A DNA stretch of 34,796 nucleotides, from assembly GCA_028288285.1 (NCBI GenBank), contig JAQBNZ010000078.1:1-34796 (forward strand), given 5' to 3'. The position numbers were made by a program, and so were the translations under genes. The notes beneath the pieces were generated by a model that saw only the letters and a list, made by a program, of their open reading frames with translations, was not told the origin of the DNA and made no database searches. Shown here piece by piece: positions 24,217 to 32,800 of this stretch; the stretch's first letter is position 1, and every line of letters starts with the position of its first letter. The DNA is from Mucilaginibacter sp. (lineage in GTDB: Bacteria; Bacteroidota; Bacteroidia; Sphingobacteriales; Sphingobacteriaceae).

Positions 24217-25452
24217 ATGAAGTATTTTACTAATCTATTTTTGTTGCTTTTGATCACCACAACCTGTATGGGTCAAATCAAAACGCTGGATGAATATCTG
24301 CAACAAGCTGTAAAAAATAGTCCCCTTATTAAAGATCTTAATAACCAGATATTAGCCGCCCAATTAGATAGCGTGCGAATAAAAGCCGGCTTTAAACCCC
24401 AGGTTACCGCAAGTAGCACTGGGTTATATGCCCCGGTGATAAATGGGTATGGTTACTCATCGGCCATTACTAACGGGCAATCTGTTAACGGCTTGATTAC
24501 CGTAAGTAAAGCATTTATAGGTAAAAATTATCTGAATACACAGTTTGCAGGTATAGGCTTACAAAGAGACTCGTTACGCAACAGCATTAAATTATCTGAA
24601 CAAGATTTGCGGCGTACTATTATTGGGCAATACATTACCGCTTATGGCAGCTTGCAGCAACAAAGGTTTAACAATGAGGTTGTTGATTTGCTCAGTAAAG
24701 AAGAAGATCTGCTTAAACGGCTTACCCGAAGCAATGTATACCGGCAAAGCGATTACCTTACTTTTTTAGTTACATTAAAACAGGCACAGCTGCAACTCTC
24801 ACAAGCCAGGCTACAGTATAAAACTGATTATGCAACCCTCAACTATTTATCTGGCGTGGCCGATACAACAATAGCAGAAATTACTAAACCAGAACTACAG
24901 CGGTCAATTGCTTATGATCGTAATAACAGCATATTTTTTAAACAATACCAGTTGGATAGTTTAAGACTGGCGAACAGCCGTAAATTGATAGATTATAGCT
25001 ATAGGCCTAAGCTGAGCGTTTTTGCTGATGGTGGTTATAACTCTGATCTTACCAGCCAGTATTACAGAAACTTTGGTACCAGCGTAGGCTTTACTGTAAG
25101 CGTTCCATTGTATGATGGCGGTCAGCGTAAGTTATTGTATAAAAGATTATCATTAGAGCAGGAAACACGACGCAGTTATAAAGCCTTTTTTAATAACCAG
25201 TACACACAGCAAATTAACCAGCTAAATCAGCAAATAAGTGAATATGATAAATTAATAACTGACATAAACGACCAATTTAAGTATTCGGAAAGCCTGATAA
25301 AAGTGGATACTAAGCTCCTGCAAACCGGCGACCTGAAAATGGCTGACCTGATACTGGCCATTAATAATTATCTAACCATAAAAAATTTACTTACCCAAAA
25401 TACCATTAGCAGGTTACAACTTATCAATCAACTTAACTACTGGAACAGATAA
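24217..25452 (+). CDS. TolC-family outer membrane efflux protein
   Basis: Outer membrane channel of a tripartite efflux system, 411 aa, with a signal peptide (MKYFTNLFLLLLITTTCMGQ). It shows the two-fold repeated coiled-coil pattern of the family: SVRIKAGFKPQVTASSTG in the first half and SRKLIDYSYRPKLSVFADGG in the second, the latter followed by GFTVSVPLYDGGQRK, a hallmark of TolC/OEP proteins. It starts an operon: the adaptor gene begins 1 bp after its stop codon, and the pump overlaps the adaptor. Probably regulated by the response regulator upstream. Confidence 0.93.
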   Translation: MKYFTNLFLLLLITTTCMGQIKTLDEYLQQAVKNSPLIKDLNNQILAAQLDSVRIKAGFKPQVTASSTGLYAPVINGYGYSSAITNGQSVNGLITVSKAFIGKNYLNTQFAGIGLQRDSLRNSIKLSEQDLRRTIIGQYITAYGSLQQQRFNNEVVDLLSKEEDLLKRLTRSNVYRQSDYLTFLVTLKQAQLQLSQARLQYKTDYATLNYLSGVADTTIAEITKPELQRSIAYDRNNSIFFKQYQLDSLRLANSRKLIDYSYRPKLSVFADGGYNSDLTSQYYRNFGTSVGFTVSVPLYDGGQRKLLYKRLSLEQETRRSYKAFFNNQYTQQINQLNQQISEYDKLITDINDQFKYSESLIKVDTKLLQTGDLKMADLILAINNYLTIKNLLTQNTISRLQLINQLNYWNR

Positions 25453-25453
25453 T

Positions 25454-26392
25454 ATGACACAATTTGACAAGCCAATAAATATATTTTTAGCGTGCATACT
25501 GCTCACTGCTATCTATTCATGTAGCGGTGGCCAATCTGCCGGTGAAGGAGCTGCCACAGCAAAGCCCCAAACAGCAGTAACCGTAACCACAGTAGATAAC
25601 AGTTCACTGGCAGATTCTATTGAGCTGAATGCCACATCATCTTTCCTGCAAAAGAATTATGTAAGTGCAAATGCCATTGGGTACATCCAAAAAGTGAACG
25701 TACAGCCGGGGCATTATGTAGCAAAAGGCCAGGTGATGTTTGTTATTAAAACCAAAGAGGCACAAAGTATAGGCAATACCATTAACGTGCTGGATACTAC
25801 GTTTAAGTTTTCGGGTATTAACGTTATTCGTGCATCACGTAGCGGCTTTGTAACCCAGTTACTGCACCAGGTTGGTGATTATGTACAAGACGGTGCACAA
25901 CTGGCCATAATTAGCAACCGGGAAAGTTTTGCCTTTGTTTTGCAACTGCCTTACGAACTTAAAGGTGTAATTGCTAACAACCAAAACATGGTGCTTACAC
26001 TTCCTGATGGTGAAAAGTTGAATGGGCATGTCGCTTCGCTTATGCCATCAGTAGATACGCTTTCGCAAACTCAGGGAATTGTAATAAAGGTGAATAACAC
26101 ACATCCTATACCTGAAAATTTGGTGGCGAAGGCGCGGATCATTAAAACAGCTAAAAGCAGCGTGCCATCACTGCCAAAATCTGCCGTATTATCAAACGAA
26201 ACGCAGAATGAATTTTGGGTGATGAAATTAATTAACGATACAACCGCGGTAAGAACGCCTGTGAAAAAAGGAATAGAATCTGGTGGACGCATAGAGATAT
26301 TGTCGCCTAAATTTAACCCTGCAGACCGTGTGGCTGTTACCGGAAATTATGGCCTGGCAGATACTGCCAGCGTCAAAATTGTTAAACCATGA
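25454..26392 (+). CDS. HlyD/RND periplasmic adaptor lipoprotein with minimal hairpin
   Basis: Periplasmic adaptor of 312 aa. The N-terminus is a lipoprotein signal ending LTAIYSC. The two half-lipoyl motifs are clear: residues 76-102 (GYIQKVNVQPGHYVAKGQVM) and 131-154 (GFVTQLLHQVGDYVQDGAQL). Only about 20 residues (103-122) separate the halves, much shorter than the alpha-hairpin that normally docks on TolC. The beta-barrel and membrane-proximal domains follow (VMTLPDGEKL-like strands, then GGRIEILSPKFNPADRVAVT). It overlaps the pump gene by 4 bp (ATGA, 26389-26392), so translation is coupled. Confidence 0.9.
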   Translation: MTQFDKPINIFLACILLTAIYSCSGGQSAGEGAATAKPQTAVTVTTVDNSSLADSIELNATSSFLQKNYVSANAIGYIQKVNVQPGHYVAKGQVMFVIKTKEAQSIGNTINVLDTTFKFSGINVIRASRSGFVTQLLHQVGDYVQDGAQLAIISNRESFAFVLQLPYELKGVIANNQNMVLTLPDGEKLNGHVASLMPSVDTLSQTQGIVIKVNNTHPIPENLVAKARIIKTAKSSVPSLPKSAVLSNETQNEFWVMKLINDTTAVRTPVKKGIESGGRIEILSPKFNPADRVAVTGNYGLADTASVKIVKP

Positions 26393-29300
26393 ATAAACTG
26401 AATAACTTTTTCATAACGCATAAGAAACCCATTAGCCTGGTGCTATTTATAGTGCTTTTAGGCGGAGGATTTGCTTATTCGCGGCTGCAGACTTCTCTTT
26501 TTCCAGAGATCACGTTTCCTAAGATCAAGATAATTGCCGATGCTGGTCTGCAGCCTGTGAATAAGATGATGGTTACGGTAACTAAACCATTAGAGAATGC
26601 AGTAAAGCAGGTGCCCGATTTGCATTATGTGCGTAGCCTTACCAGTCGCGGTAGCTGCGAAATATCCGCTTATATGAACTGGAATGCAGATATTGACCTA
26701 AGTCAGCAACGGATAGAATCGCGTATAGCGCAGATAAAAAACACTCTGCCACCTGAGGCCAATGTTACGGTAGAGAAAATGAACCCCTCTATTTTGCCGG
26801 TAAGCGGTTACACGCTGGAAAGCCATAACCTTTCGCCCATTGAACTGAAGCAATTAGCTGTTTATACTGTAAAACCTTTTCTTTCCCAGGTAGATGGGGT
26901 ATCTGAAATACGTGTTATTGGTGGTAAAACCAAAGAATATTGGCTGATACTAAACCGGCAAAAAATGAGCGCATTGGGTATCACTCCTGATATAATTACA
27001 AACACGCTTACCCAAACAGCCTTCATAAAATCAAACGGTTACTTGTCTGATTATAAAATGCTGTACCTAACGGTAACTGATGCAAGCGTGAACACCAGCG
27101 AGCAACTTCAAAATTTGGTAATTAACAATAATCGCAAACGGGTTATACAACTAAAAGACATTGCTGAAATACAAATTAACCCCGGAATTGAATACACCAA
27201 GATCAATGCCAACGGCCATGAAGGTGTGCTGATTGCCGTTATTAAACAGCCCAATTCCAACCTGGTTGATCTTTCAGCAGCAATGACCACAAAAGTGGCC
27301 GAGCTACAAAAAGTGTTGCCAAAAGGGGTAAGCATAAAGCCATACTATGTACAAGCCGATTTTGTAAACGAGTCTGTAAAAAGCGTTAGCGATAGTTTAT
27401 GGATAGGACTGGCGCTGGCAATTATAGTTGCGATAATCTTCTTAAGATCATTAAAAGCGAGTGCAACCATCCTTATTACTATTCCGGTTACACTGGGCCT
27501 TACATTAATAATTTTGTATGCCGGAGGTTATACGCTTAATATCATGACCTTAGGGGCAATTGCCGCAGCCATCGGATTAATTATAGATGACGCTATTGTG
27601 GTTGTTGAACAGATACACCGCACACACGAAGAACATCCGGAAGAGTCTACACTTACACTTTTACAAAAAGCAATTAGTTACCTTTTCCCGGCAATGGTGG
27701 GTTCGTCGGTAAGTACCATAGTGATATTTATTCCCTTTTTATTAATGACGGGTGTTGCAGGCGCTTATTTTAAAGTAATGACCGATACCATGATCATCAC
27801 CCTGGTTTGTTCATTTTTTGTGACCTGGATAGGACTGCCGGTTATTTATTTGTTGTTAACTAAAAACACGAAAGCTAATACCCTGCAAAAAAAAGAAGAA
27901 GCCCATGCAGTAAAACAGCAACGTTGGGTATCGTTCTTTATAATGCGGCCTTTTATGAGTATTATTTTAATAGCGCTTTTAATTGCCATTATTGTTATTG
28001 TCCCATCTAAACTGCAAACCGGCTTTTTGCCTGATATGGATGAAGGCAGCATAGTGCTGGATTATACCTCTCCGCCCGGTACCTCGTTAGAGGAAACTGA
28101 CCGTATGCTAAGAGAAATTGAAAAGGTAATTATTAAGGAACCAGATGTGGTAGCCTACTCGCGCCGTACCGGAACACAAATGGGATTCTTTATCACCGAA
28201 CCTAATACCGGCGATTATCTGATACAATTGAAGAAAGGCCACACTAAGACATCTGAAGAAGTTATTAGCGACCTGCGTGCGCAGATTGAAGCCATGGAAC
28301 CGGCTTTAAGGATTGATTTTGGACAAGTTATTGGTGACATGCTGGGCGATTTGATGACGTCAACCCAACCCATAGAAATAAAAGTATTTGGCGATGATCA
28401 GATAAAACTACAACAGCTATCTAAACAAGTAGCAGATATTGTAACTAATGTGAAAGGCACAGCCGATGTATTTGACGGAATTGTAATTGCTGGTCCCTCT
28501 GTTGAAATTATGCCTAATTATGCAAAGTTGGCCCAGTACAATTTAACTCCAACAGCTTTGCAAATGCAGGTACAATCGGCATTGGAAGGAAATGTAATAG
28601 GCAGCCTGTTTGAAAAAGAGCAGTTGTCGCCAATACGGATGGTTTACCCAGGCAACCGCTGGCAGGATGTAAACGGAATAAAACGATTGAATTTATTTTT
28701 ACCTGATGGCAAGTTAATACCCATTACGCAATTAGCCGATGTAGAATTGCGCACAGGCGATGCTGAGATTGCGCGAGAAAATCTGCAGGCCATGGGCGTA
28801 ATAAGCGCCCGTTTAGAAAACAGCGATTTGGGAACTGTTATCCCGGCTATACAACAAGGGATTGCAAAAAAAATAAATTTGCCGCCAGGTTATCATGTGG
28901 AATATGGTGGTGCCTATGCCGAGCAGCAGCAGTCTTTTAAAGAACTCCTGATGATACTGGTAACAGCAAGTTTACTGGTTTTTGGGGTTATTTTGTTCCT
29001 GTTTAAACAGTTCAGGATCGCTCTGTTAATATTGGTAATTGCCGTATTGGGTATTGGCGGCAGCCTGCTTGCATTATTCCTTACCAATACACCACTTAAC
29101 GTAGGTAGTTATACCGGCCTTATCATGATTGTGGGAATTATTGGCGAGAATGCCATTTTTACCTTTTGGCAATTCAGAGAAAGTGCAAGGCAAAGCACAA
29201 TTGATGAGGCTATTGTTTATTCCATTTCCACAAGGCTTCGCCCCAAATTAATGACAGCCTTAGGTGCCATTATTGCGCTGATGCCGTTGGCTTTAGGCAT

Positions 29301-29433
29301 TGGTGCCGGTGCACAGTTACATCAACCATTAGCCATTGCCGTAATAGGTGGGTTTTTGGCCGCGTTGCCTTTACTGCTTATTGTGTTACCAAGTATGATG
29401 CGGGTGTTTTATAGAAATTATAAATTTCAGTAA
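26389..29433 (+). CDS. RND efflux transporter, inner membrane subunit
   Basis: Proton-driven RND pump of 1014 aa, full length for the AcrB/MexB class. It opens with a cytoplasmic tail and TM1 (ISLVLFIVLLGGGFAYSRLQ), then the porter domain start PKIKIIADAG. The proton-relay motif in TM4 is GLIIDDAIVVVEQIHR, with the two Asp of HAE-type pumps, unlike the single-Asp pattern of HME metal pumps. The second half repeats the fold (TGLIMIVGIIGENAIFTFW). Together with the TolC and adaptor genes it forms a complete tripartite system for drugs or other small hydrophobic molecules; the substrate is unknown. A terminator follows 48 bp downstream. Confidence 0.95.
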   Translation: MNKLNNFFITHKKPISLVLFIVLLGGGFAYSRLQTSLFPEITFPKIKIIADAGLQPVNKMMVTVTKPLENAVKQVPDLHYVRSLTSRGSCEISAYMNWNADIDLSQQRIESRIAQIKNTLPPEANVTVEKMNPSILPVSGYTLESHNLSPIELKQLAVYTVKPFLSQVDGVSEIRVIGGKTKEYWLILNRQKMSALGITPDIITNTLTQTAFIKSNGYLSDYKMLYLTVTDASVNTSEQLQNLVINNNRKRVIQLKDIAEIQINPGIEYTKINANGHEGVLIAVIKQPNSNLVDLSAAMTTKVAELQKVLPKGVSIKPYYVQADFVNESVKSVSDSLWIGLALAIIVAIIFLRSLKASATILITIPVTLGLTLIILYAGGYTLNIMTLGAIAAAIGLIIDDAIVVVEQIHRTHEEHPEESTLTLLQKAISYLFPAMVGSSVSTIVIFIPFLLMTGVAGAYFKVMTDTMIITLVCSFFVTWIGLPVIYLLLTKNTKANTLQKKEEAHAVKQQRWVSFFIMRPFMSIILIALLIAIIVIVPSKLQTGFLPDMDEGSIVLDYTSPPGTSLEETDRMLREIEKVIIKEPDVVAYSRRTGTQMGFFITEPNTGDYLIQLKKGHTKTSEEVISDLRAQIEAMEPALRIDFGQVIGDMLGDLMTSTQPIEIKVFGDDQIKLQQLSKQVADIVTNVKGTADVFDGIVIAGPSVEIMPNYAKLAQYNLTPTALQMQVQSALEGNVIGSLFEKEQLSPIRMVYPGNRWQDVNGIKRLNLFLPDGKLIPITQLADVELRTGDAEIARENLQAMGVISARLENSDLGTVIPAIQQGIAKKINLPPGYHVEYGGAYAEQQQSFKELLMILVTASLLVFGVILFLFKQFRIALLILVIAVLGIGGSLLALFLTNTPLNVGSYTGLIMIVGIIGENAIFTFWQFRESARQSTIDEAIVYSISTRLRPKLMTALGAIIALMPLALGIGAGAQLHQPLAIAVIGGFLAALPLLLIVLPSMMRVFYRNYKFQ

Positions 29434-29481
29434 GGTAAAAGTAAAGTGGAGTTGCATCCCTAAAGTCCATTTTGATAAATG

Positions 29482-29517
29482 AGCAACAGAGTTTAACTAT
29501 GATTCTGTTGCTTTTTT
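29482..29517 (+). terminator. Intrinsic terminator of the RND operon
   Basis: AGCAACAGA (29482-29490) pairs perfectly with TCTGTTGCT (29504-29512), followed by a run of T to 29517. Confidence 0.8.
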
Positions 29518-29866
29518 AACTTTTGAGGCATATCCCCTGTTACTTACTCTCTACTGATTGTATGTTAGTTAGTAATAATTTAATTATATAAATTTATTGG
29601 TTGAAAAACAAGCTTATGAGGATAACCACGTTTAATCAAAAAGCGTATAAAACCAAAACAAATCATATATAACAGTGTTTATACGTGGCTTTACTTGGGT
29701 GAAGTCATTTTTTAATCTTTATTTATTTTCTTATTATTATAGTTTTTTAATAAATACGATTTTAATAATATAGTTTACTTCGTATTTTTTATTTATTATT
29801 AGATTTTAATAAATTGATTTCAACAACCTATTATTTTTATTATAACTTTTTGATCCCAACTAATCT
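29518..29866. other. AT-rich intergenic region before the hybrid kinase
   Basis: This 349-bp stretch has no gene on either strand. It is strongly AT-rich with long T/A runs (29710-29850) and ends in an in-frame TAA at 29861, which fixes the kinase start downstream. No convincing -7/-33 pair stands out because AT-rich near-matches are everywhere; the promoter presumably lies here. Confidence 0.5.
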
Positions 29867-32800
29867 ATGAGCATGAAAGAAAATGTTTTAGAGAATATAT
29901 TAGATGATGCAGGTGTTGTTGATTCGCACCAAACTGATACCCTTGACCTGAAAGAACTTTTAAAAGTTCTTTCTATGGTAAAAAATGGAAAGCTTAACGT
30001 TAGGATGCCAGTAACCCAGGCTGGTATAAACGGCCGGATATGTGAAGTGCTTAACGATATTATTGATATGAATGAGCGTTTAGTAGCAGAAATATCATCG
30101 GCAGAAAAAACCATTGGAAAAAAAGGAAACTTATCAAAAAGAATAGAGCTAACTGATGCGAAAGGCGAGTGGGCCAATGGGGTGAGCTCATTAAATAATC
30201 TTATAGAAGATCTTACATCTCCTACCCTGGAGATTGCTGGTATGATCAACTCTGTTGCTAACGGCGATCTTTCCAAACAAATACCATTAGAAATTAAAGG
30301 GCATCCTTTAAAAGGTGAATTCTTAAGAATTGCAAAGGAATCTAACCAAATGCTTTCCAAGCTTCGCTTATTTTCTATGGAAGTAACGCGGGTAGCCAGG
30401 CAGGTGGGTTCGGAGGGTAAGCTGGGTGAACAGGCCAAGATTAAAGGTGTTGCAGGTGTATGGGCCGAACTAACAGACTCAGTAAACCAAATGGCTGGTA
30501 ACCTTACCGCCCAGGTACGTAATGTGGCGGCGGTAACAACCGCTGTAGCAAAAGGCGACCTTTCCCGTAAAATTACAGTGGAAGCAAAAGGGGAGATATT
30601 GGAGCTTAAAAACACCATTAATACAATGGTGGATCAGCTTAACTCCTTCTCATCAGAGGTAACACGTGTGGCACTTGAGGTAGGTACAGAAGGTAAGCTG
30701 GGTGGCCAGGCAAAAGTACCGGGTGTAGCCGGAACGTGGAAGGATTTAACAGATTCGGTAAACCGCATGGCGGGTAACTTAACCTCGCAGGTACGTAATA
30801 TAGCCGGTGTAACCACTGCGGTAGCAAATGGTGACCTTTCTAAAAAGATTACGGTAGACGTAAAAGGAGAAATGCTTGAGCTGAAGAAGACCATTAATAC
30901 AATGGTGGATCAGCTTAACTCTTTTGCATCAGAGGTAACGCGTGTGGCACTGGAGGTAGGTACGGAAGGTAAACTTGGAGGGCAAGCCAGGGTAAAAGGC
31001 GTTGGTGGCGTTTGGAAAGACCTTACAGACTCGGTAAACCAAATGGGTAGTAACCTTACCGACCAGGTGCGTAACATTGCCGGAGTAACTACTGCGGTGG
31101 CCAAAGGTGACCTTTCGCGTAAGATTACGGTAGATGCAAAAGGCGAGTTATTGGAGTTAAAGAATACCATTAATACGATGGTGGATCAGCTTAACTCCTT
31201 CTCATCAGAGGTAACCCGTGTGGCTCGCGAGGTAGGTTCTGAAGGGCAGTTAGGTGGCCAGGCAAACGTACCGGGAGTAGGTGGTACATGGAAAGATTTA
31301 ACAGATTCAGTAAACCAGATGGCAGGTAACTTAACCGGCCAGGTAAGAAATATAGCCGAGGTAACAACCGCGGTAGCAAAAGGCGATTTATCAAAAAAGA
31401 TAACGGTAGACGTGCAGGGCGAAATGCTGGAGTTGAAGATCACCATTAATACGATGGTGGATCAGCTTAACTCATTTGGTTCGGAGGTAACCCGTGTGGC
31501 GCGTGAGGTAGGTTCTGAAGGACAGTTGGGCGGCCAGGCAAATGTACCTGGTGTAGGCGGTACCTGGAAGGATTTAACCGATTCGGTAAATAAAATGGCC
31601 GATAACCTTACCTCGCAGGTACGTAACATTGCCGAGGTAACAACGGCTGTAGCAAAAGGTGACCTTTCCAGAAAAATTACCGTAAACGCCAAAGGGGAGT
31701 TGCTGGAATTGAAAGATACCATCAATACCATGGTTGATCAGTTGCGCGGCTTTGCATCAGAGGTAACCCGTGTGGCACGTGAGGTAGGTTCTGAAGGGCA
31801 GCTGGGCGGTCAGGCCAACGTTCCGGGTGTGGATGGTACCTGGAAAGATTTAACAGATTCGGTAAATAAAATGGCCGGTAACTTAACGGCCCAGTTACGT
31901 AATATAGCAGACGTATCTATTGCGATAGCGAATGGTGACTTATCTAAAAAAATCACGGTAGATGTACGGGGCGAAATTCTGCAGTTAAAGGAAACCATTA
32001 ATACCATGGTTGATCAGCTGCGTGGTTTTGCATCAGAGGTAACCCGTGTAGCGCGAGAGGTGGGTACAGATGGTAACCTTGGGGGTCAGGCATTTGTGCC
32101 GGGTGTTGCCGGTACCTGGAAGGATTTAACGGATTCGGTAAATCAAATGTCAAGTAACTTAACATCACAGGTACGTAACATTGCAGAGGTAACAAAGGCT
32201 GTTGCAAGCGGTGACCTTTCCAAAACCGTAATTATCGACGTAAAAGGTGAGATCATGGATTTGAAAAACACCATTAATACAATGGTGGATCAGCTTAACT
32301 CTTTTGCATCAGAGGTAACGCGTGTGGCACGTGAGGTAGGTACCGAGGGTAAGCTGGGCGGCCAGGCACACGTAAAAGGTGTGGGTGGTACCTGGAAGGA
32401 TTTAACGGATTCGGTAAACCAGATGGCATCTAACTTAACCGGGCAAATTCGCGGTATTGCAAAAGTGGCTACCGGTATTGCAAAAGGAAATTTAAAGCAG
32501 CGTCTCTCTATTAACGCCTTAGGTGAGGTAGCACAGCTTACTGATACTATTAACGAGATGATTGATACATTGGCGGTATTTGCCGACGAGGTAACAACTG
32601 TGGCCCGTGAGGTGGGTGTACAGGGCCGCTTGGGTGGCCAGGCCAGTGTACCGGGCGCATCAGGTACCTGGAAAGATTTAACGGAAAACGTAAATCAGCT
32701 GGCGCAAAACTTAACTACACAGGTTCGTTCTATATCTGAGGTAGCCTCGGCGGTAACCAAGGGTGACCTTACCCGTACCATCCGTGTGGAAGCTAAGGGT

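Noticed and set aside
29860..32207. Series of minus-strand reading frames of about 86 aa repeating every 276 bp
   Set aside because: They are antisense shadows of the HAMP repeats: same period, low-complexity Ser/Pro/Thr composition, and the plus strand encodes clear kinase domains.
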